Source: Rikenellaceae bacterium
Lineage (GTDB): Bacteria; Bacteroidota; Bacteroidia; Bacteroidales; Rikenellaceae
NCBI GenBank assembly: GCA_020859685.1
Contig: JAJBVT010000066.1
Coordinates: 1-64,000 of the forward strand
Direction: 5' to 3'
DNA: 64,000 nt
The position numbers were made by a program, and so were the translations under genes. Numbering within the stretch: position 1 is the first letter of the stretch; the number at the start of each line of letters is the position of its first letter. The notes beneath the pieces are model-generated. The model ran no database searches and was not told the origin of the DNA. It saw only the letters and a program-made list of their open reading frames with translations. Of the stretch, positions 15,535 through 24,624 are shown in pieces.

Positions 15535-15795
15535 CTACGGAACCGGGTCGTAGCCGCTTCCGCCCCAGGGATTGCACCGCACGATACGCCGGGCGGCGAG
15601 CCATGTGCCCTTGAACAGGCCGTATTTACGCAGGGCCTCCACCGCGTAGACCGAGCAGGAGGGTTCGTACCGGCACACCTTCGGCAGCAGCGGTGAAATA
15701 CAGTACTGGTATAACCGCACGAGCAGTATAAGCGGCCACACGGCCACTCGCCTACATTGCCGAGCGAAGCTGCGATATGATTTTGCGGATGGCAT
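15535..15795 (-). CDS. yidD: Membrane protein insertion efficiency factor YidD
   Basis: This 86-residue protein has the YidD hallmark: an amphipathic N-terminal helix ([20 protein letters not shown]), then a conserved [15 protein letters not shown] segment with paired Cys, and a [14 protein letters not shown]-terminus. YidD assists the YidC insertase with inner-membrane protein integration. It follows rnpA and overlaps its 3' end by 44 bases, the classical rnpA-yidD arrangement. Confidence 0.95.
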   Translation of the reverse strand: MPSAKSYRSFARQCRRVAVWPLILLVRLYQYCISPLLPKVCRYEPSCSVYAVEALRKYGLFKGTWLAARRIVRCNPWGGSGYDPVP

Positions 15796-16381
15796 TGTCT
15801 ATCTTGCGGTAATCTTCCACCTCCCGGGAGGAATAAATCAGGGCGACCCTGAGCTGACTGCCGGGGGCAACCGAGCCGGTAAGGCCCTGTTTAGCCTGCC
15901 GGAAAGCCTCGCGCGACCGCCGTTTGAGCAGGTTGCGTTTGTTAGCCCTCTTATGGTAACGCTTGGGCACGGAAAAAAGTACGCGGAAACTGCCGCACTC
16001 CGTGCCTTTCCCGGTTGCCGGTATCCCGGGTATATTCCCTTTATCGGGACCCTCCTCCGGGAATGCGGCTCCATCGGGTGGGAGGGCCATAGCGTTCCCG
16101 GCCGTCTCCGCGTCTCTTAACGTACCGGAGGTTGCACCGTTCGGGTCGTCTGGCGGGACCGTGTAGGATTCTCCTGCACCGGCGGCCCGGCCCTCTCCTG
16201 CAGCCGCCCGGGATTCGGTACGGGCCCCGGTATCCGTGACAGTGGTGAAAGTATACCGGAAAGGGTAAACGAAACCGCCCTTACCGTCGCGGAACAGTTG
16301 CTCGATGGCCTTGGTGCCCGACAGCCGCTGCCGCTTGGGCAGGGTCGCGTCCGGAGCGATATCTTTCGATTCTTTGTCCAA
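15752..16381 (-). CDS. rnpA: Ribonuclease P protein component with ~80-residue insertion
   Basis: RnpA binds the RNase P RNA and helps mature tRNA 5' ends. The core is recognisable: [20 protein letters not shown] at the N-terminus, the strand FRYTFTTV, the strand [10 protein letters not shown], and the RNR-type helix [17 protein letters not shown]. Between the first two strands, residues ~49-130 are a Gly/Ala/Pro/Glu-rich insertion, making the protein 209 residues instead of the usual ~115-135. The frame is intact, so it is a real insertion and not a frameshift. It overlaps yidD and follows hemD. Confidence 0.93.
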   Translation of the reverse strand: MDKESKDIAPDATLPKRQRLSGTKAIEQLFRDGKGGFVYPFRYTFTTVTDTGARTESRAAAGEGRAAGAGESYTVPPDDPNGATSGTLRDAETAGNAMALPPDGAAFPEEGPDKGNIPGIPATGKGTECGSFRVLFSVPKRYHKRANKRNLLKRRSREAFRQAKQGLTGSVAPGSQLRVALIYSSREVEDYRKIDNAIRKIISQLRSAM

Positions 16382-16442
16382 CGTATCGGTTTATAAAAAA
16401 AGCGGACCAGAATACCCGCTTAATATTCTGTTATAATACAAG

Positions 16443-17390
16443 TCAACTGGCCGACTTCCCGCTCCGCGGGGCTGCCACGGCCGGAGTTTTCAGCCCGGCT
16501 TCTTCCTTTCCCGGGGTGCCTGGCCGGCCATCGGGGACACCCGTCGGTTTGCCATTGACGCTCTTCTGCTTTTTGGGTTTGGATTCCTGCGCCTTGAGAA
16601 ACTCCTCCGACTTGTTGGATGAGACTATCTCCACCGGGGGAACATCCTCGCCCGCGTCCGTACGTTTGATATAAATATCGATAGCCTTGGCCATCGAGGG
16701 GGCCTGCGGGGTGGGCGCGCTGACGTTTACCGTCAGGCCCGCGTCTACCGCGGCCTTTGCCGTGCCGTTGCCGAAAGTTGCGATACGGGGCAAACCAGCC
16801 GTCCCGAACTGCTCGGTAAGGGAAGCGATTTCGGACGGGCTGAAAAACGCGAGCAGGTCGTACTTGTCCAGCTTCAGGTCCGAAAGGTCACAGCTTACGG
16901 TTCTCGAAAGGATCAACTGGTGGAAGTCCAGTTTCAGTTTCTCCATCGTCAGCGGGAGTTCCGGTTTGTGGGGCTCGGAAAGAATAAGCAGCAGCTTCTC
17001 GTTCTTATGCTTGAGTATCAACTCCATGAGATTATTGAACGTACCGTCCGCGAACGATATTTTTCGCTTGCGGTAAACGATATATTTCTGGAGGTAAAGT
17101 GCGACGGCTTCGGTGTTGCAGAGGTATTTCATCGTCTCCGGTACCGTGATGCGGGACTCTTCGCAGATGCGGAAAAAGTGGTCGACCGTGGTCCGGCTCG
17201 TGAATACGATGGCCGTATGGGAGAGAATATCTATCCTTTGGCTCCTGTACTCCTTAAGTGAAACACCTTCGACACGTATAAAGGGGCGGTAATCTATTTC
17301 GGCACCGTACTTTGTGTGAATCTCGTAATAAGGTGACTTTTCGACGATGGCCGGTTTCGGCTGTGACACCAATATTTTCTTGATACTCAA
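16443..17390 (-). CDS. hemD: Uroporphyrinogen-III synthase
   Basis: HemD cyclises hydroxymethylbilane to uroporphyrinogen III in tetrapyrrole synthesis. The 315-residue protein follows the two-domain HemD pattern of Bacteroidetes, with AIVFTSRTTVDHFF in the first domain, then LLLILSEP, YDLLAFFSPSEIASL and RIATFGNGTAKAAVDAGL in the second. Sequence conservation in HemD is low, so gene context helps: in Bacteroidetes it sits next to a DUF4271 gene, as here (15-base gap). Residues ~245-315 form a Lys/Pro/Gly-rich disordered tail that a typical HemD (~250 residues) lacks. Confidence 0.87.
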   Translation of the reverse strand: MSIKKILVSQPKPAIVEKSPYYEIHTKYGAEIDYRPFIRVEGVSLKEYRSQRIDILSHTAIVFTSRTTVDHFFRICEESRITVPETMKYLCNTEAVALYLQKYIVYRKRKISFADGTFNNLMELILKHKNEKLLLILSEPHKPELPLTMEKLKLDFHQLILSRTVSCDLSDLKLDKYDLLAFFSPSEIASLTEQFGTAGLPRIATFGNGTAKAAVDAGLTVNVSAPTPQAPSMAKAIDIYIKRTDAGEDVPPVEIVSSNKSEEFLKAQESKPKKQKSVNGKPTGVPDGRPGTPGKEEAGLKTPAVAAPRSGKSAS

Positions 17391-17405
17391 CTTGATAGGT
17401 TTTTA

Positions 17406-18377
17406 TTACGACAGGCTCCTGACAGAGAGTACGACAAGGAAGCTGACAGGTAAAATTTCGACGGCACAAAGGTACAAAATCCAATATAAAATCGAAATTT
17501 TTTGTCCAATAAAGAGCATATATGTCCTTATAAGAATGAAAATTAACAATCCCGTAACAATCGGCAGGAATACCCAGGAAAGCACCGGCAACGCGGCCTG
17601 CGGAGCAAGCGCGAGAGTAAACATCAGCGGCACGGTAAAGAGGAACACCAATCCGTAACCGAGATTACGCAGAGATATAAGGTCGTCGGTAAAACGGCTG
17701 CCGTACGTGAGCCACCCCGCCGCCCGCAGGATAAAATTTTGGCAGAACCATGCCGCCAGCAGACCGCCCCAAACGACCGGAACGGGCAGCATCTGCGCCC
17801 ACCCGGGCAGCGAAGAATTTACAGCTTCGCCGAAGGCGCTGTCGCAATAGCGGACTATGGTCAGCCCCGAGGCAAGCAGGCCCAGCAGAATAAGCAACCT
17901 CCTGAAAGTTTCGAAAATATAGTTGTGCTCCCCGAGCAGGTTTTCGATATAGAGCGTACCGCGGAACAGCCCGGCGACCGTTGCGGCGTGCGGTCGGAAG
18001 TAGTAAAACAGCAGGCAGAACCCCGCAAATAGCACGACCACCGCCAATGAGTAGGGTACATTACCCGTAAGCACCCATTCGAAGAATGGAGAAGGACCCG
18101 GCTCTTGTGTGGCCAGAGCGGTGGCGGGGCCGAAAATATCGGCGGCCGTCACCGTGTCCGCGGGTACGGCGGCTTCCCGCACAGCCGTAAGACCGTCGGC
18201 AAAGGCTGACAGGGTGTCGGACCCGGCGTTACCCGGTCCGCCGATGGCCGGGCCGGGCCCTGCAGGGTCCATAAACCGTTCCACACCTGACCCGGGACCG
18301 CCTGCCGACAACTCCACACCGCTTGCACCGCCAGAGAGCGGAAGCGTATCGGAAGTGTTATAAGCGTATTGTCTCAT
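17406..18377 (-). CDS. DUF4271 membrane protein
   Basis: This is a 323-residue protein. The first ~100 residues are a Gly/Ala/Pro-rich hydrophilic extension. The rest has about six membrane helices (for example LAVVVLFAGFCLLFYYF, LLILLGLLASGLTIV, GYGLVFLFTVPLMFTLAL and ILYWILYLCAVEILPVSF). The helical part, with RDDLISLRNLGYG-like loop and context between hemD and a sensor kinase, fits the Bacteroidetes DUF4271 family. The function is unknown. I infer only that it is cotranscribed with hemD. Confidence 0.78.
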   Translation of the reverse strand: MRQYAYNTSDTLPLSGGASGVELSAGGPGSGVERFMDPAGPGPAIGGPGNAGSDTLSAFADGLTAVREAAVPADTVTAADIFGPATALATQEPGPSPFFEWVLTGNVPYSLAVVVLFAGFCLLFYYFRPHAATVAGLFRGTLYIENLLGEHNYIFETFRRLLILLGLLASGLTIVRYCDSAFGEAVNSSLPGWAQMLPVPVVWGGLLAAWFCQNFILRAAGWLTYGSRFTDDLISLRNLGYGLVFLFTVPLMFTLALAPQAALPVLSWVFLPIVTGLLIFILIRTYMLFIGQKISILYWILYLCAVEILPVSFLVVLSVRSLS

Positions 18378-18421
18378 AAAATGTGTCCGGGTTTTATTTC
18401 ACGACCGACCGGGTAGTCGCC

Positions 18422-19600
18422 TCAAACGTAAACTTTCTTCAGGGTGATACGGATGGTCGTTCCCTTGCCCACCTCGGAGTCCACCACGAATATTTTCCCC
18501 TTGTGGTAATCCTCGATAATCCGTTTGCTCAGCGACAGTCCCAGCCCCCAGCCGCGGGTCTTGGTGGTGAAGCCCGGCTCGAAAATCCGTTTAAAGTTGG
18601 CCTTGGATATCCCTTTACCCGTGTCGGCGACGTCGATGTAGACCTGGTTCTCGTCGGAGGTTATCTTCACCTCCAAACGGCCTTTGCCCTGAAGGGCGTC
18701 GAGCGAGTTTTTGAGCAGGTTCTCCACAACCCATTCGAACAGGGCGCTGTTTATCATAGCCTGCACCGGCGCGGTGGCGAGGCCGTTGTACTCTATGGTC
18801 ACGTTGCGCGGTACCCGGGTGCGGAAATAGAGGACGCTGTTCCCAACCACCTCGTTGATATTAGCGGGAGAGAGCACCGTCTCGGAACCGATTTTCGAGA
18901 ACCGGTCCACCACCTTCATCAGCCGGGTTAGGTCTTTGCCCATCTCGTCCACAGCCGCCTGGTCCACCGGCTGGCTGCGCAGGTACTCGATCCACCCGAG
19001 AAGCGACGAGGTGGGAGTGCCCAACTGGTGGGCCGTCTCCTTGGCAAGTCCTATCCAGACCCGGTTCTGCTCGTCGTGCTTGGTGGACATGAAGGTTATG
19101 TAACCGAACGTTATAAAAATAAATATGACGAGCAATTGGACCAGCGGAAACCATGTCAGCATCTTCAGCAGGCGGGATTCGCCGTAGAACAGGTAATAGG
19201 TATTGAAACCCCGGTCGGTAATTATAATCTCCTTATTGGTGCGCGACAGTTTGTCGATTGTTTTGCGGAGCAGGTCGGGGTGGTTTATTACCTTTTCGGG
19301 CAGCAGGTCGTACTGCACCACGCGCAGGTTGTCGTCCACGATGACGAACGGAATACCGCTGCGGCCCCCCTCGGGAAGCTGGAAGAACGGATTGAAGATG
19401 GGGTTGTTCATGGTGTTTTCCATGGCGTAGGTCCACATCCGCACCTCGTTCTGCTCCTTCTCCCTCAGCCGGTTGGCCATATAGTTGGTAAACAGCAGCG
19501 AGGTGGTCCCGATAGCCAGCCCGGCGACGATAATGAATATCCTTCGCCGGAAGGTCAGCCTTCCGCCCCTGCCCAATATCGAACCGAGTGTTATCTTCAT
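18422..19600 (-). CDS. Membrane sensor histidine kinase
   Basis: This 392-residue kinase has a first membrane helix at residues ~20-42, an extracytoplasmic sensor region (~43-145), and a second helix at ~150-172 (LVQLLVIFIFITFGYITF). The dimerisation H-box is AKETAHQLGTPTSSLLGW (phosphoacceptor His). The ATPase boxes are N (ENLLKNSLDAL), G1 (DTGKGI), F (FEPGFTTK) and G2 (GWGLGLSLSK). I see no HAMP domain or receiver domain, and no response-regulator gene is adjacent. It starts the block that continues with the DUF4271-like gene and hemD. The signal is unknown. Confidence 0.92.
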   Translation of the reverse strand: MKITLGSILGRGGRLTFRRRIFIIVAGLAIGTTSLLFTNYMANRLREKEQNEVRMWTYAMENTMNNPIFNPFFQLPEGGRSGIPFVIVDDNLRVVQYDLLPEKVINHPDLLRKTIDKLSRTNKEIIITDRGFNTYYLFYGESRLLKMLTWFPLVQLLVIFIFITFGYITFMSTKHDEQNRVWIGLAKETAHQLGTPTSSLLGWIEYLRSQPVDQAAVDEMGKDLTRLMKVVDRFSKIGSETVLSPANINEVVGNSVLYFRTRVPRNVTIEYNGLATAPVQAMINSALFEWVVENLLKNSLDALQGKGRLEVKITSDENQVYIDVADTGKGISKANFKRIFEPGFTTKTRGWGLGLSLSKRIIEDYHKGKIFVVDSEVGKGTTIRITLKKVYV

Positions 19601-19722
19601 CTTATTACGCCGCTGTTGTTTTTACCTCTACACCGCTGCCTCCGGTGGCCTTGACGGAGACCGTAGCAATTATTTCCGGCCCCGGCAACCCGGATAATAC
19701 CGGACTCCGCATGATGGCACCG

Positions 19723-21393
19723 TTACTTCCTCTCCGTATCCCGGCTGGTGAGAATGTTGCGGTAACCTTCGGTGTCGGAGAGGACTTCCACGGCCCGGGC
19801 AACCTCTTCGTCGAAGTTGAGCGAGTGCCGTATAACGCCCTGCTGGTAATACTGCCGGAGGAGGATATCGTCCTCGATAAGTTTTGTAATCTGGTCGCGG
19901 TACAGTAGAAGGTTCCCCTGTTTGTCGTCCTTCATAAGTTCGGTAATCCGCTCTATCTCGTCGCCGATACGGTCGTAATAGAGCTCCCTCTGCGCCCGTT
20001 CCCGCAGGGCCCGCAGGGCCTGGGCGGTCTCCGAACTGTAATCCATCGGCTTGTCCTCCATGAATTCCATAAACCAACGGTAATCCCCGTCCGACAGGCG
20101 GAAATTCTCGGGATCGACAGGGTCGCGGTATTTTTTTACGTAGAGGTCGGCGAAATCGTCGATGTACCCCAGCCCGTAGGCCATCATGGTAAAGCGGCTC
20201 ACATACTCGCCCGGCATCCTTACGTCGGGCATGATACCCCCTCCGTCGTACACCCTGCGCCCGGCCGCCGTGGTATATTCCGTAATAAGCGAATCGGGAA
20301 TATACGACACGCTGCCGTCGTCGTTGCGGCGGGCATAGTCCACGGCCTGTATACAGCGGCCGCTGGGCATATAGTACTTAGCTGTGGTTATTTTAAGATA
20401 GGAGTTGAAACCCACCGGGCGGGTCGCCTGCACGAGGCCCTTACTGTAGGTGCGCTGGCCAACTAATACCGCCCGGTCCAGGTCCTGTAACGCCCCGGAG
20501 ACAATCTCGGCCGCCGAGGCGGACCCTCCGTTCACCAGCACCACGACGGGCAGTTCCGTGTCCACCGGCTCGGTCTCGGTGCGGAACACCGCGTTGGAGT
20601 CCTTCTGCCGCCCGCGCATGCTCACCACCTCCGTATCTCTCGGCACGAACATCGACAGGATTTTGACAGCCTCCTGAAGTATCCCGCCGCCGTTGTTGCG
20701 GTAATCGAGGATAAGACCTTTCAGATTTCCGTCCTTGCGCAGCTCCATAAGGGCGTTACGCATATCGCTGCTGCAATTCTCGGTAAAATCCGAGTGCTGG
20801 ATATATCCTATGCTGTCGTTTACGAATCCGTAGTACGGGATGCCCGATATCGAAATCCGTTCACGGGTTATCTCGAGCTCTTCCGTCTCGCCAGAGTAGA
20901 ACTTTTCCACCGCAAGACTGACCGTGGTGCCCGGGTCGCCCTTGAGCAGGGAGCTGACCGTTTCGGAACCGATACCCTCGGCGCTCCGGCCGTCGATGCG
21001 CAGTATCTTATCGCCTATCGTAAGGCCATTCTTATCCGCCGGGAATCCCTTGTAGGGCTGGGCGATGTGAACCCAATCGCCCTTTTGGCGTATCAGCGCG
21101 CCGATACCGCCGTACTTTCCGGTGGTCAGCACCTCGAACTCCTCCATATCCTCCTCGGGAAGGTATTCGGTGTAGGGGTCCAGCGACGAGGTCATTCCCA
21201 TGGCGGCATCCATAAGGAGAAGATCCTGGTCGGGCTCGTCCACATAGAACAGGTTCAGGTCCCTGTACAAGTCCACGAGTATCTGCATGTTCCTGCCCAT
21301 CCGGAAATCGGAATTACCGGCAGAAACGAGAAGGAGTGCGGCCGCGGCGAACACCGCGGCCATCAATGGGTATTTTAAATTTTTCCGTTTCAT
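19723..21393 (-). CDS. S41 family C-terminal processing peptidase
   Basis: This 556-residue serine protease has an N-terminal signal or anchor (LMAAVFAAAALLLVS), then a PDZ domain (~residues 85-165: GGIGALIRQKGDWVHI, then ADKNGLTIGDKILRIDG). The S41 catalytic domain follows, with LILDYRNNGGG, nucleophile Ser in VLVNGGSASAAEIVSG and Lys in GQRTYSKGLVQ, the CtpA/Tsp Ser-Lys dyad. It is periplasmic and likely trims or degrades secreted or envelope proteins. The start is MKRKNLKYPLM; the frame is open for 44 codons further upstream but those residues look noncoding. A C-terminal ~130-residue helical region is typical of Bacteroidetes members. Confidence 0.92.
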   Translation of the reverse strand: MKRKNLKYPLMAAVFAAAALLLVSAGNSDFRMGRNMQILVDLYRDLNLFYVDEPDQDLLLMDAAMGMTSSLDPYTEYLPEEDMEEFEVLTTGKYGGIGALIRQKGDWVHIAQPYKGFPADKNGLTIGDKILRIDGRSAEGIGSETVSSLLKGDPGTTVSLAVEKFYSGETEELEITRERISISGIPYYGFVNDSIGYIQHSDFTENCSSDMRNALMELRKDGNLKGLILDYRNNGGGILQEAVKILSMFVPRDTEVVSMRGRQKDSNAVFRTETEPVDTELPVVVLVNGGSASAAEIVSGALQDLDRAVLVGQRTYSKGLVQATRPVGFNSYLKITTAKYYMPSGRCIQAVDYARRNDDGSVSYIPDSLITEYTTAAGRRVYDGGGIMPDVRMPGEYVSRFTMMAYGLGYIDDFADLYVKKYRDPVDPENFRLSDGDYRWFMEFMEDKPMDYSSETAQALRALRERAQRELYYDRIGDEIERITELMKDDKQGNLLLYRDQITKLIEDDILLRQYYQQGVIRHSLNFDEEVARAVEVLSDTEGYRNILTSRDTERK

Positions 21394-21407
21394 ATCGTTT
21401 AATCGTA

Positions 21408-21881
21408 TCAATCCTCCGGGTCGAGAGCCATGCTCAGGCGGCCCTGAAGGCGGAAGATATCTTTCTTCATTCCTTCTATATAGAGCCTGTCGCCCCGTCC
21501 GGTAACGGTAACGCCGTCGTCCCACTGCGCGAGCAGACGCCGGGAGAGTCTCCCTGCCCGGAATTCCATACTGGTCTCGTCCTCGCGGGATACCACATAG
21601 CCGTACTGCGCCATAACCTCCTTGATTTTGCGACGGTCGGAGTGAATATTACCCCGGGTGGTCACTTCGCCGAACGACAGACGTGGATACAGTCCCGCAA
21701 GGAAGATAAGGACCCCCAGCAGAAAAACCCCGTTACGCGAAACGAAAATCGCCTCGAAAAGATTGCCGTTCTGCCGTTCGATAAGCCCGAAAAGGGCCAT
21801 CACACCGAACACCACCGCAAGGAGGACCACCATCCTCAATATATAACGAAGCGACCGCAGCAGGTATTTCTTAGTATCCAT
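21408..21881 (-). CDS. Hypothetical two-helix membrane protein
   Basis: I cannot name this 157-residue protein. Two hydrophobic helices (residues ~14-33, RMVVLLAVVFGVMALFGL, and ~51-65, VFLLGVLIFLAGL) are followed by a ~90-residue cytoplasmic or periplasmic domain with YGYVVSREDETSMEFRAG and VTVTGRGDRLYIEGMKKDI. It ends 15 bases before the S41 protease start and is probably cotranscribed with it. Confidence 0.7.
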   Translation of the reverse strand: MDTKKYLLRSLRYILRMVVLLAVVFGVMALFGLIERQNGNLFEAIFVSRNGVFLLGVLIFLAGLYPRLSFGEVTTRGNIHSDRRKIKEVMAQYGYVVSREDETSMEFRAGRLSRRLLAQWDDGVTVTGRGDRLYIEGMKKDIFRLQGRLSMALDPED

Positions 21882-21985
21882 ATTTTAAAGTTTTATCCCT
21901 TCCGCGGCTTCAATGCCGCGACCGGGTATATTTTTCCGCCGTCGGCACTATACCCACGGTCCGTAATGCTATTCCATGCCGGTGC

Positions 21986-22888
21986 TTACCGGTTCTCCGG
22001 CTTCCGGGTCTCGTCCGCTCCGGTGCGGGCGGCCAAGGACTCCACCTCCCGGGCTACTTGCTCCATCAGCCAGCGGGGAGTAGAGGTAGCCCCGCAAATC
22101 CCCACCGAACCGGCCCCCGCGAACCATTCGGCCCGCAGGTCACCGCAATCCTCCACAAGGTAAGTCCGCGGGTTGGCACCGAGGCACACCCCGTACAGCA
22201 CCTTCCCGTTCGAACTCTTCCGGCCGCTTACGAACAGCACCACGTCGAATTGCCTGGCGAACTGCCCGAGGTGCGGCTCGCGGTTGGCGACCTGACGGCA
22301 TATCGTGTCGTGTACGGTCACCGTACCGGGGTCCGCCGCACGGCGTTTGATTTCCCGGCTTATCTGCTCGAACAGCGTGAGGCTTTGCGTGGTCTGCGAC
22401 AGCAGGTAAACGGGCCTCTCGAAATCTATCGCCCCGAGGTCGTCCGGACCCTCCACCACAATCACATCGCCGCCTGCCTGCCCGGCAAGTCCCACCACTT
22501 CCGCGTGGCCCTTCTTGCCGAGTATCACCACCTGCCCTCCGGCCTCGCGCATATCCCGGTAGGCACTGCGCACGATGCCCTGTAACTTGGCGACCACCGG
22601 GCATGTCGCGTCCACTACACGGTAACCTTCCGCCCGCGCCCGGTGGAATACCTCCGGCGGTTCGCCGTGCGCCCTTACCAGCACCGTACTCCCGGCTCCG
22701 AGCCGCCCGAGGCGGTCGTGCCCCACGGTCGCAAGTCCGAGTCCGCCCAGCCGCTGAACTTCCACCTTGTTGTGGACAATATCGCCCAACGAATATACCG
22801 TACCCTGCCGGAGCGCCTCTTCCGCAAGCCCTATGGCCCGCACCACCCCGAAACAGAATCCCGATTTATCGTCTATTTCTACCTTCAA
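21986..22888 (-). CDS. ispH: 4-hydroxy-3-methylbut-2-enyl diphosphate reductase
   Basis: IspH is the last enzyme of the MEP isoprenoid pathway, making IPP and DMAPP. This 300-residue protein has the three cluster cysteines at Cys12 (SGFCFGV), Cys96 (DATCPVV) and Cys197 (DTICRQV), the HGE motif (RAHGEPP), the second-His loop (GKKGHAEVVGL) and the SGRKSSNGKVL and GATSTPRWL substrate segments. The motifs match in order and spacing. Cytidylate kinase lies just upstream on the same strand (165-base gap), a common Bacteroidetes pair. Confidence 0.96.
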   Translation of the reverse strand: MKVEIDDKSGFCFGVVRAIGLAEEALRQGTVYSLGDIVHNKVEVQRLGGLGLATVGHDRLGRLGAGSTVLVRAHGEPPEVFHRARAEGYRVVDATCPVVAKLQGIVRSAYRDMREAGGQVVILGKKGHAEVVGLAGQAGGDVIVVEGPDDLGAIDFERPVYLLSQTTQSLTLFEQISREIKRRAADPGTVTVHDTICRQVANREPHLGQFARQFDVVLFVSGRKSSNGKVLYGVCLGANPRTYLVEDCGDLRAEWFAGAGSVGICGATSTPRWLMEQVAREVESLAARTGADETRKPENR

Positions 22889-22923
22889 TCCGTTATAAGT
22901 TCAGGTAATTATATACATGTTTA

Positions 22924-22963
22924 CTCTGACTTGCAGACGCGCGGCCCGACGGGGGAGAGGTGG
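22924..22963. repeat. Short repeat similar to 14304-14342
   Basis: The CTCTGACTTGCA and GCGGCCCG cores, about 75-80% alike over 40 bases, lie in the ispH-cmk gap. Confidence 0.5.
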
Positions 22964-23053
22964 AGGCTAAATAGGTAGTGCAAAAATTGTAAACAGTTAC
23001 CTATTATTATCCCGTGCCTCATTGCCGGATAATCCAATCCTGCCGCAGAACCG

Positions 23054-23788
23054 CTACCCCTCCCGCGTGGGAATCTTACATTTCCCTTTGATGCCCAAAA
23101 CTTCCAGCCGCTCCATAACCCAGTCCATCTGCTCCGGCAGGGTCATACGGCTGTTGTCCAGCACCACGGCGTCCTCCGCCTTACGCAGTGGCGACACCTC
23201 GCGCGACTGGTCCGCTTCGTCCCGCTGGCGTATATTACACTCAATCTCCTCCAGCGATACGTCCATCCCTTTGGCCCGCAGCTCGTCGTAGCGGCGCCGT
23301 GCCCTGACCGCCGGGTCGGCCGTCAGGAAAATCTTCAGTTCCGCATCGGGGAAGACCACCGTACCGATATCCCGGCCGTCCATCACAATCCCCCGGTTGC
23401 GCCCCATCTCCTGCTGCATGGCCACCAATTTACGTCTTACCGCGGCGATGCCGCTAACCGCACTCACGAAGTTACTCACTTCGATGGTGCGTATTTTGCC
23501 CTCGGCCAGCTCGCCGTTTACATATATGTCGCTCGCGCCGCGCTGGGGGTTGAACCGGAAGCGGATATCGATATCCTCGAGCATCCCGGTAAGTTTCTCC
23601 TCGTCGAGCATTCCACCGGCAATGGCCCCGTGCTGTAAGGCGTAGAGCGTTACGGCACGGTACATCGCGCCCGTATCTATGAAAATATAACCGAGCCGCG
23701 CGGCTATCTCCCGAGCGAAGGTGCTTTTACCCCCGGACGAAAACCCGTCGATGGCAATAATTATCCTTTTTTCAGTGCAGTAATCCAT
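23054..23788 (-). CDS. cmk: Cytidylate kinase
   Basis: Cmk phosphorylates CMP and dCMP in pyrimidine nucleotide supply. The 244-residue protein has the P-loop at residues ~14-23 (DGFSSGGKST), the FIDTGAMYRAVTLYAL substrate region, the large CMP-binding insert, VMDGRDIGTVVFPDA and the Arg-rich lid (AVRARRRYDEL, then RQRDEADQSREVSPL). Its length and motifs match bacterial Cmk. Its 5' end overlaps the LysE-type gene by 17 bases, so they are translationally linked. Confidence 0.96.
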   Translation of the reverse strand: MDYCTEKRIIIAIDGFSSGGKSTFAREIAARLGYIFIDTGAMYRAVTLYALQHGAIAGGMLDEEKLTGMLEDIDIRFRFNPQRGASDIYVNGELAEGKIRTIEVSNFVSAVSGIAAVRRKLVAMQQEMGRNRGIVMDGRDIGTVVFPDAELKIFLTADPAVRARRRYDELRAKGMDVSLEEIECNIRQRDEADQSREVSPLRKAEDAVVLDNSRMTLPEQMDWVMERLEVLGIKGKCKIPTREG

Positions 23789-24422
23789 CCACCGGAGTAT
23801 TTACGAACATTAACAGGACCGTAGCGGCCCCGAGTACGACGATAGCGGTTCCCGTAATACGGTTTATCCACAACAGGTGTCTCGGCCTGAAACGCCCGCG
23901 CAGCAGGCCCACCACCGAGGTCAGCAGCAGCCACCATGCGGCCCCGCCGCAGTACACCCCGCCTATCATCACCATTCCCCGGCCCATACCGAGCGCCTGC
24001 TCGCTGAACCCGAAGGTGGCGAAGAGGGCGATGAATATAAGTATAAAAGCCGGATTGGCAAGCGTAATAAAAAACAGCGATATAAAATCCTGCCAAAGGT
24101 TGCTCCGGCCAGCCCTGTTGCGCCTAATCTGTACCACAGGATTCGACATGAAGATGCTCACTCCCACTATCATGATGCACATCCCGCCCAGGACCTTGAT
24201 AACGGTCATATTGTCCTGTATGAACGAGAGCACGAACGAGAGCGAAAAGAATGCAATCGAGGCGAATATCATATCGGCAGAAGCTGCCCCCAGCCCGGAG
24301 ACGAACCCCGAACGCTGGTTGCGGCTGAGGGTACGCTGTATGCAAAGCACCCCGACAGGTCCCAACGGTATCGACGCCACTAGACCGATGAGTACACCCC
24401 TTATGAACAGCGAAACAACCAC
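23772..24422 (-). CDS. LysE family membrane exporter
   Basis: This 216-residue protein has six membrane helices with the LysE/RhtB pattern: GLVASIPLGPVGVLCIQRTL in helix 1, a GLGAASADMIFASIAFF helix, and the central cytoplasmic loop after an SNPVVQIRRN segment. The family exports amino acids and related metabolites; the substrate is not predictable. It is the first gene of a short operon with cmk. A TAATTTTG element lies 33 bases upstream, divergent from lnt. Confidence 0.85.
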   Translation of the reverse strand: MVVSLFIRGVLIGLVASIPLGPVGVLCIQRTLSRNQRSGFVSGLGAASADMIFASIAFFSLSFVLSFIQDNMTVIKVLGGMCIMIVGVSIFMSNPVVQIRRNRAGRSNLWQDFISLFFITLANPAFILIFIALFATFGFSEQALGMGRGMVMIGGVYCGGAAWWLLLTSVVGLLRGRFRPRHLLWINRITGTAIVVLGAATVLLMFVNTPVDGLLH

Positions 24423-24454
24423 CTCTGTGCAGACCTTAACAATCGTTTAAACGA

Positions 24455-24462
24455 CAAAATTA
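24455..24462 (-). promoter_or_regulatory. -7 element TAATTTTG for the LysE-type gene
   Basis: This is an exact TAnnTTTG match on the minus strand, 33 bases before the start codon, in a divergent region with the lnt promoter. Confidence 0.45.
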
Positions 24463-24474
24463 ATAAATATAATC

Positions 24475-24482
24475 TATCTTTG
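24475..24482 (+). promoter_or_regulatory. -7 element TATCTTTG for lnt
   Basis: This is an exact TAnnTTTG match on the plus strand. It implies a ~135-base leader to the chosen lnt start at 24625. Confidence 0.5.
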
Positions 24483-24624
24483 TCCGCGGCCCCGGGACGG
24501 TGAGTTTAATCCGTGGTGCCGGACCAATGTTTATGAAGGCCGAACCGATTACAGGTTGAGGAGTTACCAATCCGCCGCGGACGACGTTTCAGGGGGAACC
24601 TTCTCCGGCCGTTCAACATTTTTT

